Below are positions 51,198 through 59,682 of a stretch of 64,000 nt of DNA, piece by piece. A program made the position numbers and the translations under genes. The first letter of the stretch is position 1, and every line of letters starts with the position of its first letter. Below the pieces are notes generated by a model. It saw only the letters and a list, made by a program, of their open reading frames with translations. It was not told the origin of the DNA and did no database searches. The DNA is from Saccharibacter sp. 17.LH.SD (GTDB lineage Bacteria; Pseudomonadota; Alphaproteobacteria; Acetobacterales; Acetobacteraceae): contig NZ_WVHO01000010.1 in the NCBI RefSeq assembly GCF_009834805.1, positions 372,001 through 436,000 on the forward strand, written 5' to 3'.

Positions 51198-52108
51198 GAA
51201 AGGGTTAACATCACGATAGGCAAACAGAGTTCTATTCTATCTAAAGAAACATTTTCTTCAGGAATCCGCCCCAAATACACAAGTTTCATAAGTGAATTAA
51301 ACTCTTTGTTTTCCTCACTATCTTCTTCTAGCAAGCCTTTTTCCTGAAAAAGTTTCAACGAACTCTCAAAACTATCGTAAACAGGGAAACGATCTTCATT
51401 TATATTATTAGAAACACGCTCTACCTTGCCCATACTAAAGGAAAACATATTGCCACCTGACGCACGCAACCTATCAGCAAGCTGAACTCCTAATTTTTCT
51501 TTCATAACAAGATAAGTTTCGTCTGTAACTGATGGAATTCTCGATAGCATATCTTTCCGTTCCAAAAGCCATCTCTGTGCTTCTTGTAAACCACGATATT
51601 TTAATATTGCCAAAGAAAGCTTATCCACTATCATTGGATTTTCTGCATCTTCTTTATTTAATATCGACAATGTATTATATCGAATAACTGGAGGTAGAAT
51701 AGAAAACGCCGTCATAATAGGTTCATTATATCCGAACCTATATTTCCTAAAAAAAATCACAAATAAATATGATATAACCATATAAAGACTTTCAATACAA
51801 ACTTTCAAATCATCATTAGTAATCTTCCTTATAACTTGCGTATGAGTACAATCATTACCATTCTCTTTAATAACATCTAGAAGGTGCGTGAAAAAATCTT
51901 CGTCTTTTATAAGTCCTTTCAACTCATTGATGATCTTTTTATTACCAAGCATTACTTCTTTATCTGACGCTAGGTTTAATATCTTCCTTACCAATATCTC
52001 AGCATACTGCCTGATTGTTTTTATCTTCCCTCGATTAGAAGATCCTTGGTAATCCTGCATTATATCCGTACATAAATGCATATACTCATTGTGATCAAAA
52101 TTACTCAT
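51194..52108 (-). CDS. DUF4145/HEPN-like protein linked to the restriction enzyme
   Basis: The 304-residue protein has a DUF4145-like N-terminal domain: RQYAEILVRKIL near residues 33-44, then VIKENGNDCTH (79-89), which lines up with the family motif IRxxGNDxxH. In HEPN RNases that motif supplies catalytic Arg and His; here the Arg is Lys (K81) while N85, D86 and H89 are kept. The C-terminal two-thirds is unrecognised. It begins one base after the restriction-modification stop, so the two are surely co-transcribed. It may be a partner subunit or a back-up growth-arrest effector. Confidence 0.72.
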   Translation of the reverse strand: MSNFDHNEYMHLCTDIMQDYQGSSNRGKIKTIRQYAEILVRKILNLASDKEVMLGNKKIINELKGLIKDEDFFTHLLDVIKENGNDCTHTQVIRKITNDDLKVCIESLYMVISYLFVIFFRKYRFGYNEPIMTAFSILPPVIRYNTLSILNKEDAENPMIVDKLSLAILKYRGLQEAQRWLLERKDMLSRIPSVTDETYLVMKEKLGVQLADRLRASGGNMFSFSMGKVERVSNNINEDRFPVYDSFESSLKLFQEKGLLEEDSEENKEFNSLMKLVYLGRIPEENVSLDRIELCLPIVMLTLS

Positions 52109-52109
52109 A

Positions 52110-55100
52110 TTATCTTGCCTCCATCCTAGGTAAAGCCTTCACAATCTTCATCGTCTCCAGAGACACCGTCACAACCTTTAGGAACAATTCCAACGGATAA
52201 CGAGGGTTGTGCATTTCTTCGATGGCCCAACGGTTAGCATCGTTGGTGATGCCGCTTTTTTGGTCTGTGCTGATGCATTGCCGCTCTATAACCCAATCTA
52301 AGGCAGGCTTGCCATTGATGATATAATCATAGGCTTCTAGTGGAATATTGGTGACCGTTACGTAAGGATTATAAATGAGCATTGTGCGGTCTTTTTCCCT
52401 CGCTTTGCCATCTTTTTTAGAAGCATAAGCCATTTGTTCTACACGGAAAGTTTCCTCGGCACTTCCCGCATTTTTTATCTGCACGTTCTCATTCTTTTCT
52501 GGGTCATAATATGGCTCTTGCGCATCATACTCGGTATGCAACGTGGCTAACTTGCGCCCCGCTTGGGAAAACTGTGTAAACGCCTCCCATGTTTTGACGC
52601 GTGGAATGCGCGGGAGTTCTTTACTCAGAGACGTTGCGTATTTCTGACGATACTCAGGAGAATGCAGCAATCCATATACATAGAAGAACACATCCTCTTT
52701 ACTGATCTCTTTCCCTGGATAGGCTTCCTGGAAATACGCTAGCCCGGAATCAGTTAGGGCGTATTTTCGGCGATAGCCGTTATGTAAAGAACCTGCACTG
52801 TTCCCCTGGGTGAGCAGGTTACCTTGCCCGCCTTGTTCTGTTTCTTCTTTTTCATACACGTAGAGTGAGAAGCATTGGGTACCCGTAGCCGCTCCCAATA
52901 TACTAAGATCAGGCAATTCATTCACAATAAAACAAGCAAAACGCGCTACTCCTGTACCCGTCACACAAACCGCCAAATTTTCAGCTTGTGCGTAAGGAAA
53001 GAGTCTAGGCTGTTGGCTCATATCCTCATTCAGGCGTCGCCCAAAGAAAAGATGCTCTTTTGTAAAAGGACGATAACTACCAACCCTTATCACCCCATCA
53101 TCATAGGACAACGGCTTATTGTACACCGCATCCCGCCGAATAGCCCGCGTCCAACTCATTACTTGTGATTGAAATACCGGTGATTTTTTTAGCTCCTCTT
53201 CGAGCCTCTCTCTGTTTTGCCCTAAACCAAATCCATGCAAGCGCTGGCGTTCTTGCTCATAGCATTCCACCATAGCGTGCACATTTTTTTCAATTACTTT
53301 TTGTGAAAAATTCCAAACCCAAGGGTCTCTCCCTGTTCCCAGTCCACGAGAATACAATCCAAAGAGCGTCTCTTCCTTTTGCCCTTTCTTGCTCCCCATA
53401 GAGATAAATTCAGAGAAGCTCTCATCCCGTTGGTTAATCCATTCATGATGTTGGTTCGGGACAACTTCCTGCCATAACCCTTCTTTCTCAATCCCTTCTA
53501 CAGATTGGAACATACCCAACTTCGCAAGTTTTTGCTCACGCGTTAGGTAATCCCCAATATCGTGGAAGAAAATTTTTCCACGAATTACCGAATTAGGGTT
53601 TTTCACCAAGATGGAGATAGCGATAGGCGAACGACTGCCTTCCCCGAAAATCTTTCCTCCTTCTTTTCGTGATAGTTCGCCAGATGTGCGCTGATTTCCT
53701 CTCAAATGAAACACGTAGAGATCAGAGAATTCTTCCGCCAAACATTTCCTTACACCAGCAGCAGCCGCGCCTTCTAAAAAACCGGCTCCACTGACAAAGC
53801 CTATGACGCCCTGTTGATCAATACGATCAGATGACCAGCGCAAAGCACGAATATAGGAATCATAAAGAGAATTTTTATTTGTCGATTGCGAGAATTGTAC
53901 ATAGCTCTCAGCAATAGCCTTATCCAAGCGCGGGTATTTCACCAGTTCCGTGCCATCACCCGCTTTCGTGGCACCCGATGAATAAGGCGGATTAGCAAAA
54001 ATCACGCGAATATTTCTGTCATCAGCTTCGCGACGAATACGATCAGCATTGCCACGCATACCTGCCAGACGTTCAAGGTCTTTATTGTCCAGCATGAAAG
54101 TGTCGGTAAACACGCCACCATTAAAAGGCGTCCACTCTCCCGTAATGCGGGCATATTCAGTCTCGATATTAATGGTCGCAATATAATAGGTCAGCAACAT
54201 AATCTCATTCGCCCAGATCATGCCGCTTTCATATTTCTCTTTCACCTGCTCAGGTGACAGAATCCCTGAGGCTAACAAACGAGTTACAAAAGTCCCCGTG
54301 CCAGTAAAAGGGTCGAGCACATGCACATTGTCTGCCCCCATGCCATGGCCAAAGTTCTTCTGCATCACCGCTTCTATGGAATGCAAAATAAAGTCTACCA
54401 CCTCTATAGGCGTGTACACCACACCAAAGGCCTTAGCATCGCGTGGAAAGGCGTTTTTAATGAACTTTTCATAGAGTGTTTTGATAAGTTTTTGCCGACC
54501 GACAGCATTCATCCCCCTAACAGAACGCTGCACTTCATCCCAAAATTCCTTGAGTTCCACCCCTTCAAATTGGGCAAGCCCAGCGTCACGAAAAGCTTGA
54601 ACACATGGCTCAAGCTCACGTGCAACGGGATTCTTCTCCGTTCGATTGGCTTCACCATCACCAAACAACGCTTCAAAAAGTGGCATGGTAACGATGTGCT
54701 GTGCCAGCATTCCTGTAAGCTGCTCTTCAGACACAGCATTGTTTAACGTTTTACGAATATTCTTCAGTAAAGTTGAGAACGCCCGGCGGACATTATCATA
54801 TTCTGAATTTGCCGTGCTTTTACGCATGCGGGTAATTTCAGCAATGAGCTGTTGAGCGATAAAGCCTGCCTTCTTAGCCCATTCGTCCCAATAAACCCCA
54901 CTACCCAAACGCTTCACCAACCGTGCTCGTACTGCACCGCCAAAAGCATCTACCTCTTGGCGAATATGCTGTTCAAGCTCCAAATCAAGGTTTTGCGTGC
55001 CGTCCCCATCCTGAGCAACGCGCTGCTGCTCTCTTTCTCGACGTTCTCTATTCCCTTTTGCTTGTGCTTCGCGCTCTGCCTGAGTGGCATCACTCCCCAA

Positions 55101-57314
55101 CATATCCGTTCCGCCATCGGCAGCACGTTCTTCGTCCGTCTTCTTACGCTGTGGAAGTGCTGTAACAGTTAGCAGGTTAGTAATACGCCCCCGTGCCCCA
55201 ATGGCTACCTGGTTCGCATCCGCTTCTAATTGTGGATCATGCGAACGTAAAGCCGCAGCAATCTTCCATAAAGAAGCAAAGCCAGAGCCTCCAGCATCAA
55301 GATAGGTCTCAATCTCACTATCACGAACAAAATCAGGAATGATAATCGGGACAACAATATAGCCCAGCGACTTCCCTGGAGCTTTGCGCATCACTCGCCC
55401 AACGGACTGAATAATATCCGCTGTAGAGTTGCGCGGCGAAAGAAATAACACCGCATCTAGCGAGGGAACATCAATCCCTTCTGACAAGCACCGCACATTA
55501 GAGAGAATACGGGACGTTCCCTCCGGTGTCTCTGCCTTTAACCACCGTAAAGCTTCTTCACGCTCACTTCCTGACATAGAACCATCAACATGCCGCGCCT
55601 CTGCCTGTTTGTCCGTCAAGCCATTCTCTTGATCGTAAAGATTAGCCACATGAGAAAAAACACGAGCAATTTTTTTAGAAGACACAAGCGGCGTCTGTTC
55701 TTCAATCGCACCACAAAACGCTACAGCCCGCTTCATTTGTTGAGGAATAGGCTTGTCAGTCTCTTCAGCCTCACTCTCTACGGCGAGATCATGACCTAAC
55801 ATCGCACGCCAACAACCAATAATACGTGACGCATCATCAAGATGCACACGTGCTTGTTCTTCCTCGTCCTTCAGCTTCCCGCCTTGTTTACGTCCTTTCT
55901 TCTTAGCCCTCTCGTCTACCTTTGCTTCTGACGCTTGGCGGTCTGTCTCATCTTCTGAACTCGCGAGTATTTTCCGGACATCACTTTGCTGAATACGGAG
56001 CACAACGAGGCGATAGTCACATAGATGCCCATCATCCACGGCTTGACGGAAACTATAGGCAAAGACTACAGGCCCATAAGTCCTCTCATCATCCATGGAC
56101 GCCAATACCATGGATTGCTGACTGGCCTTGTTCTTTGTACCCTCTGCGTAAATACGCGGCGTTGCCGTCATATAAAGACGATGCTTTGCATGCAAATAAT
56201 CCGCATCATGCACTGCCTGGAACACACCGGGGTCGTCCCCTTCTTCAACAAGTCCCGTAGTACGATGTGCCTCATCACAAATCACCAAATCAAATGCAGG
56301 CAATCCATGCGCACATTTCTGCGCCTCATGCACAACCGCAATTGATTGATAAGTAGCAAAGATGACTGTCATACCCGACTTCTGGACCCGTTGACCGCTC
56401 TGGAAAGAGCGCACTAACGAAGCAGGGTCTGTCGTTGCAGGATAAGATAAGGTCTGGATAACAAAACGTGCTCCCTCCTCATCTACCACACGCTTACCGG
56501 TATCCGAATCTGAACAGACAACATAAGGTGTAATGGGCAAGCTGGTCTTATTTGTCCATGAATCAAGCGTCTGCTGCACCAATCCAAGTGACGGAGCCAA
56601 AAATAAAACTGTCTTCCCATCGCCCGCAATTTTCTCTGCAATAGCCAACGAAGTTAGCGTCTTCCCGGTACCACAAGCCATATGAAGCTGAGCGCGCGCC
56701 TTCTTTTGCTCACGGAACGCGCCATAACATGCCAGCACAGCCGACTGCTGATAATCACGTAATGAAAGAGGCTCTCTCGCACCGTCTGTTAAAAGAGCCT
56801 CTTCTGGTAGATAATGCGCCCAATCAAAGCCACTTTCTTCAAGTGCCTGATGATCAATAATAATCAGTTTATTTTCATAGGCTGTTTTTTGGGCATTCCC
56901 TCCTAGAGGAGCCGTTGTAATGAGCAATCGCTCTGAAAAACCATTCTCTCTCAAAGGACTAGCAGAAATAAATGAATCTATTTCCTTCTTAGAGATACGT
57001 GCGCCCGACGTAAAAAATTTACACTGTATCGCAACGTTACGCCCATCATGACAAACGCCAACAAGATCAATACCTGTATCCCGTCCGTCTGAAATACGCT
57101 CCCCATGGTCTATCGCCCAGTCCCTGTACGTCTTAACCGCCTTAAACAGAACAACCCAACGAGGGCTATTTTTTAAATAAATAAGACATAATTTTTCAAA
57201 ATTCGTTCCCCGATCTCTATTCGTCGGGGACGAGACGTCAATCCAATTTAATACATTTTCAAAAGGAGAGCCCTGAGAATCTGAAACGGCAGAAACAACA
57301 TTATTCTCAGGCAT
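52110..57314 (-). CDS. Single-chain restriction-modification enzyme (Type ISP-like)
   Basis: ATG 57314 follows AAAGG by nine bases and gives 1734 residues. In order: an Mrr-like nuclease (GIDLVGVCHDG and AIQCKFF, residues about 80-100), an SF2 helicase (ACGTGKT near 213, DEAH near 346, then SVGRVMRKAPGKS), a helical coupler, an N6-adenine methylase (DPFTGTGTF near 999 and NPPY near 1108) and a long C-terminal target-recognition region. This is the plan of LlaGI/LlaBIII Type ISP enzymes: nuclease, translocase, methylase and specificity in one chain. All motifs look intact, so the host DNA is probably methylated at its site. The DUF4145 gene follows. Confidence 0.93.
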   Translation of the reverse strand: MPENNVVSAVSDSQGSPFENVLNWIDVSSPTNRDRGTNFEKLCLIYLKNSPRWVVLFKAVKTYRDWAIDHGERISDGRDTGIDLVGVCHDGRNVAIQCKFFTSGARISKKEIDSFISASPLRENGFSERLLITTAPLGGNAQKTAYENKLIIIDHQALEESGFDWAHYLPEEALLTDGAREPLSLRDYQQSAVLACYGAFREQKKARAQLHMACGTGKTLTSLAIAEKIAGDGKTVLFLAPSLGLVQQTLDSWTNKTSLPITPYVVCSDSDTGKRVVDEEGARFVIQTLSYPATTDPASLVRSFQSGQRVQKSGMTVIFATYQSIAVVHEAQKCAHGLPAFDLVICDEAHRTTGLVEEGDDPGVFQAVHDADYLHAKHRLYMTATPRIYAEGTKNKASQQSMVLASMDDERTYGPVVFAYSFRQAVDDGHLCDYRLVVLRIQQSDVRKILASSEDETDRQASEAKVDERAKKKGRKQGGKLKDEEEQARVHLDDASRIIGCWRAMLGHDLAVESEAEETDKPIPQQMKRAVAFCGAIEEQTPLVSSKKIARVFSHVANLYDQENGLTDKQAEARHVDGSMSGSEREEALRWLKAETPEGTSRILSNVRCLSEGIDVPSLDAVLFLSPRNSTADIIQSVGRVMRKAPGKSLGYIVVPIIIPDFVRDSEIETYLDAGGSGFASLWKIAAALRSHDPQLEADANQVAIGARGRITNLLTVTALPQRKKTDEERAADGGTDMLGSDATQAEREAQAKGNRERREREQQRVAQDGDGTQNLDLELEQHIRQEVDAFGGAVRARLVKRLGSGVYWDEWAKKAGFIAQQLIAEITRMRKSTANSEYDNVRRAFSTLLKNIRKTLNNAVSEEQLTGMLAQHIVTMPLFEALFGDGEANRTEKNPVARELEPCVQAFRDAGLAQFEGVELKEFWDEVQRSVRGMNAVGRQKLIKTLYEKFIKNAFPRDAKAFGVVYTPIEVVDFILHSIEAVMQKNFGHGMGADNVHVLDPFTGTGTFVTRLLASGILSPEQVKEKYESGMIWANEIMLLTYYIATINIETEYARITGEWTPFNGGVFTDTFMLDNKDLERLAGMRGNADRIRREADDRNIRVIFANPPYSSGATKAGDGTELVKYPRLDKAIAESYVQFSQSTNKNSLYDSYIRALRWSSDRIDQQGVIGFVSGAGFLEGAAAAGVRKCLAEEFSDLYVFHLRGNQRTSGELSRKEGGKIFGEGSRSPIAISILVKNPNSVIRGKIFFHDIGDYLTREQKLAKLGMFQSVEGIEKEGLWQEVVPNQHHEWINQRDESFSEFISMGSKKGQKEETLFGLYSRGLGTGRDPWVWNFSQKVIEKNVHAMVECYEQERQRLHGFGLGQNRERLEEELKKSPVFQSQVMSWTRAIRRDAVYNKPLSYDDGVIRVGSYRPFTKEHLFFGRRLNEDMSQQPRLFPYAQAENLAVCVTGTGVARFACFIVNELPDLSILGAATGTQCFSLYVYEKEETEQGGQGNLLTQGNSAGSLHNGYRRKYALTDSGLAYFQEAYPGKEISKEDVFFYVYGLLHSPEYRQKYATSLSKELPRIPRVKTWEAFTQFSQAGRKLATLHTEYDAQEPYYDPEKNENVQIKNAGSAEETFRVEQMAYASKKDGKAREKDRTMLIYNPYVTVTNIPLEAYDYIINGKPALDWVIERQCISTDQKSGITNDANRWAIEEMHNPRYPLELFLKVVTVSLETMKIVKALPRMEAR

Positions 57315-57426
57315 AAGGAGCGACCTTTTAATAAGCAATCACAATAACAGTGCCATTATATAGCCACATCCAATATCTGACGAGACGCCATGGGAATGAA
57401 AAACTTTCTCTAATAATGTCCGTTAT

Positions 57427-57474
57427 AAAAGCCGCCCCCCTCATTTTCCCGTTGGTCCATGAGGGATGGGGGCA
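57427..57474 (-). terminator. G-rich hairpin terminator after the three-gene island operon
   Basis: Read on the minus strand, a GC-rich interrupted hairpin (outer arms of GCCCCC and GGGGGC type, inner arms CTCAT and ATGAG) is followed by GGCTTTTA. It lies between the end of the 57492-58103 gene and the start of the restriction enzyme, so it should separate the two transcripts. Confidence 0.55.
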
Positions 57475-57491
57475 TGACACAAACGCAGTTA

Positions 57492-58103
57492 TTAACGATC
57501 CATCTCATCCGGTGGGAAAGGAACAGGTGGCGGCAAAGGCTCCTGCGAAAGCGTCTCCTTTCTCCGAATTTTTAAGCGTTTGTGATGATGCAAAAGCGAT
57601 GACCCAGAAACAGAAACTTGATGAAAACGCGATGCACCCATCGGTGTATTGTTTGGTGCATCATAGGGATTTCTGTAACCCACGCTACCTGTATGCGGAT
57701 TGATGTTCCCTCTCGTGCTCCAATTATTCAACTTTGTTTTATCCGGATTAGTTGAATAATGACCAGCTACATAGGTACCGTCCCGCCGCATATATGATCG
57801 GGTATAATGCTCACCAGGATAGGGTAAAAACCCTCCCTGTCGAGCAGCAAAAGCTCTTTCACTACGAGCGTCCATCGGTGGGCTTGTCGCTATGCTAGTA
57901 TTAGCACCGGGACAGATACCTTGGAATGAACAAGAAAGGCTCTGCCCAATACCCAGCCCCTGCATGACATTTTGTCCCATAGTCCCTGCACTTCCTCCTC
58001 CCCACGGAAGATTGGGATTAGGCCCAAAGGAATAAGGAGCGGCTAATACTGGCATCGAGTAACAAGAAGAAAATCCTATGAGAATCACCAATATTCTTTT
58101 CAT
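57492..58103 (-). CDS. Secreted protein of unknown function
   Basis: The 203-residue protein has a signal peptide (ILVILIGFSSCYSMPVLAAP). The mature part holds YMRRDGTYVAGHYSTNPD followed by NNWSTRGNINPHTGSVG, a motif found widely in small exported bacterial proteins with no known function. The rest is Gly/Pro-rich with a basic histidine patch and a Pro-rich end. GGGGGTT precedes its start. It is last in a three-gene minus-strand operon with the genes at 58116 and 58562. Confidence 0.7.
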   Translation of the reverse strand: MKRILVILIGFSSCYSMPVLAAPYSFGPNPNLPWGGGSAGTMGQNVMQGLGIGQSLSCSFQGICPGANTSIATSPPMDARSERAFAARQGGFLPYPGEHYTRSYMRRDGTYVAGHYSTNPDKTKLNNWSTRGNINPHTGSVGYRNPYDAPNNTPMGASRFHQVSVSGSSLLHHHKRLKIRRKETLSQEPLPPPVPFPPDEMDR

Positions 58104-58115
58104 AAGAATAACCCC

Positions 58116-58502
58116 CTATAGGATGCTCTTTTTGTGCGCAATAATACGATCTATTATTTTCATCGCAAGAACTGTATGATTGTATATTTCTTTATAATAC
58201 TCGTTATATACAGACCCATTCCCTTTTTGCATTTCTTTTCTTACTTTATTGTAAACGACAATTAGAGCTTTTTGTGCGTATTGAAATGCTTCTACGCTCA
58301 ACGTCACATTAACTGAAGACACCCCTCTACCGTACCAAATTCTGGCCCCTTCTGCTCTACCAGCAACAGAAGCCCAAGATAATTTACTCCAAATGCCTTG
58401 ATTAACATTTTTAAACATTTCAGATAATCTCGCTATTTCAAATAATATTACAGGAACCGTTTCCATAAGCTCATTGCTAATTGGGGCATTCTTTGAAGTC
58501 AT
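58116..58502 (-). CDS. Unknown small helical protein
   Basis: No family recognised. The second of two adjacent ATGs (58502) is chosen because AGGAGG lies five bases before it. The 128-residue product is predicted to be helical, without signal or membrane segment, with a conserved-looking centre SWASVAGRAEGARIWYGRGV. It lies 12 bases upstream of the secreted-protein gene and 59 bases after the membrane-protein gene, so all three are probably one transcript. Confidence 0.6.
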   Translation of the reverse strand: MTSKNAPISNELMETVPVILFEIARLSEMFKNVNQGIWSKLSWASVAGRAEGARIWYGRGVSSVNVTLSVEAFQYAQKALIVVYNKVRKEMQKGNGSVYNEYYKEIYNHTVLAMKIIDRIIAHKKSIL

Positions 58503-58561
58503 CATAACCTCCTGATGAGTAATAACACCGTTATTCTTTTTCGGGATAATCCACTGATTTT

Positions 58562-58837
58562 TTATTGTGCTCTGCTCAGAAACTCATTCACCATATGAGG
58601 CAAGACAAAGAGCAATCCAGGACAAGCAATTAAAACTCCACCCCACCAAGGCCAACCTAAAACATTCACAGCCCCCAAATAACTTCCGATAACTATCACA
58701 ATGGAAGTACGAAAAAAGAAAGCTATCCCAAGAGAAATTAAAGTAAAAAAAATTCCTATTGAGGCTTGAAGACCAACAAAGCTTAGGCACAAATCGTAAA
58801 TACCTAACGCTGCAAACCCTAAGAACAGAAGCGGCAT
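58562..58837 (-). CDS. Small membrane protein of unknown function
   Basis: The 91-residue protein is almost entirely hydrophobic with three or four membrane segments (LLFLGFAALGIYDLCLSFVG, IGIFFTLISLGIAFFF, SIVIVIGSYLGAVNVLGW). GAGGGG precedes its ATG. It is first in the three-gene operon and faces the XRE regulator gene across a 232-base gap that contains two dyads. A role with the secreted neighbour at the envelope is possible but not shown. Confidence 0.6.
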   Translation of the reverse strand: MPLLFLGFAALGIYDLCLSFVGLQASIGIFFTLISLGIAFFFRTSIVIVIGSYLGAVNVLGWPWWGGVLIACPGLLFVLPHMVNEFLSRAQ

Positions 58838-59008
58838 ATTTGTCCCCTCATTTACACATAATCTCTATTTATTCACGCTACTGGGGAGGAGATTAGGAAC
58901 TTATTCTTTAAGTCCACAAAGCCCCTTATTTCATTTTCGTTGAGAAACAATGATTCATCGCTTCTCTTCAATCCATGAAAGCTATTCATCCCAAGCTGTG
59001 TCATTAAC

Positions 59009-59031
59009 AAATATCCTATTTTGGGATATTT
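59009..59031. promoter_or_regulatory. Possible operator for the island XRE regulator
   Basis: Perfect 8-base arms AAATATCC (59009-59016) and GGATATTT (59024-59031) around a 7-base spacer lie in the gap between the divergent membrane-protein gene and the XRE gene, 39 bases before the regulator's start. This is where an auto-regulating XRE repressor would bind to control both sides. Confidence 0.4.
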
Positions 59032-59048
59032 TCCAATCTCTTTTTTAC

Positions 59049-59068
59049 AGGGCCTTTTGGGAGGCCCT
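59049..59068 (+). promoter_or_regulatory. GC-rich hairpin over the XRE ribosome site
   Basis: Arms AGGGCC (59049-59054) and GGCCCT (59063-59068) pair around eight bases. The ribosome site GGGAGG (59059-59064), five bases before GTG 59070, sits in the loop and right arm. Folding would partly hide it, so translation may be held low. Inference from base pairing only. Confidence 0.35.
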
Positions 59069-59069
59069 T

Positions 59070-59294
59070 GTGAAATCTATTTTTTCTGATCGTTATACCA
59101 AAATGCTGCAACTTCTCATTACAGCACGAAAGGAGAAATCCCTGACACAAGTAGAGTTAGCCTTACAGCTTAAGAGACCCCAATCCTTTGTCTCAAAATA
59201 TGAGCTCGGGGAAAGGCGTATTGATGTCATCGAATTTATTATGATCTGTGAGGCAATCTCGGCTGATCCTTGTGCCATCATCCGGCAACTCTAA
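59070..59294 (+). CDS. XRE-family transcriptional regulator
   Basis: GTG 59070 with GGGAGG five bases upstream gives a 74-residue protein made of one helix-turn-helix: [19 protein letters not shown] then [20 protein letters not shown]. This matches the short XRE regulators common on alphaproteobacterial phages and islands, which begin near (M)KSxFxDRYxxLxxxL. A longer frame reaches back to ATG 58950, but that part is unlike the family and crosses the dyads. It is the last island gene before the tRNA end and could be the island's repressor. Confidence 0.85.
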   Translation: MKSIFSDRYTKMLQLLITARKEKSLTQVELALQLKRPQSFVSKYELGERRIDVIEFIMICEAISADPCAIIRQL

Positions 59295-59340
59295 TCAAAC
59301 ACCTAAAAAACCATATGGGCTAAAACGGCGTGCCTATGCG

Positions 59341-59374
59341 CTGTTTTTTGTTCCCTATACGTTCCCTATGGAGA
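59341..59374. repeat. Imperfect direct repeat near the tRNA end (possible arm site)
   Basis: Partner of 46011-46044, with an identical GTTCCCTATGGAG and about 28 of 34 bases shared. It lies 34 bases inside the tRNA-side attachment repeat. Same orientation as the left copy. Confidence 0.5.
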
Positions 59375-59407
59375 GAAATACCTTAATTTTCGGGGGAAGG
59401 AAATGTT

Positions 59408-59475
59408 CAAAAAATCGCAGTTTCTTATGTGGTGCGCCCTGCTGGATTCGAACCAGCGACCCACAGCTTAGAAGG
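59408..59475. repeat. Attachment site repeat at the intact tRNA-Arg
   Basis: The tRNA-side copy of the 68-base direct repeat. It covers the 3' half of tRNA-Arg plus 22 bases of its 3' flank, including the A/T tract (TTTTTTG on the minus strand) that may end tRNA transcription. The copy therefore restores both the tRNA and its downstream signal after integration. Distance to the other copy is 13,586 bases. Confidence 0.9.
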
Positions 59476-59506
59476 CTGTTGCTCTATCCAGCTGAGCTAA
59501 GGGCGC
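59430..59506 (-). tRNA. tRNA-Arg (anticodon UCU)
   Basis: A 77-base tRNA on the minus strand with CCA encoded. Acceptor arms GCGCCCT and AGGGCGC pair fully, the T-arm GCTGG-TTCGAAT-CCAGC is canonical, and the anticodon loop CTTCTAA reads UCU. Its 3' half is the island's attachment site. Confidence 0.95.
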
Positions 59507-59526
59507 TCTGCCTTCATAACACTGCG

Positions 59527-59603
59527 TGGTCGGGGCGCCCGGACTCGAACCGGGGGCCTCTTGTACCCAAAACAAGCGCGCTACCAGGCTGCGCCACGCC
59601 CCG
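59527..59603 (-). tRNA. tRNA-Pro (anticodon UGG)
   Basis: A 77-base tRNA on the minus strand with CCA encoded. Acceptor arms CGGGGCG/CGCCCCG, the anticodon loop TTTGGGT (UGG) closed by CTTGT/ACAAG, and the T-loop TTCGAGT are all present. It lies 20 bases upstream of tRNA-Arg, so the two are likely one transcript. Confidence 0.95.
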
Positions 59604-59635
59604 ACGACTTGAGGGACACTAGTCTTATTGATCTG

Positions 59636-59662
59636 AATAGGCAAGAGGCTTTCTCGCCTATT
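59636..59662 (+). terminator. Hairpin followed by T-tract, between gpt and tRNA-Pro
   Basis: Arms AATAGGC (59636-59642) and GCCTATT (59656-59662) are followed on the plus strand by TTTCATTTTTTTT. In that direction it is a textbook intrinsic terminator, yet no plus-strand gene lies directly upstream. On the minus strand the same hairpin could still mark the end of gpt mRNA. Confidence 0.5.
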
Positions 59663-59682
59663 TTTCATTTTTTTTGAAAAAC

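Noticed and set aside
54321-54746. 141-residue plus-strand frame inside the restriction-modification gene
   Set aside because: Antisense to the methylase domain; no ribosome site and no recognisable protein.
57350-57703. 117-residue plus-strand frame
   Set aside because: Crosses the G-rich terminator and runs antisense to the secreted-protein gene, which has a signal peptide and a conserved motif.
59268-59622. Plus-strand frame across the tRNA-Arg and tRNA-Pro genes
   Set aside because: Consists of tRNA antisense sequence.
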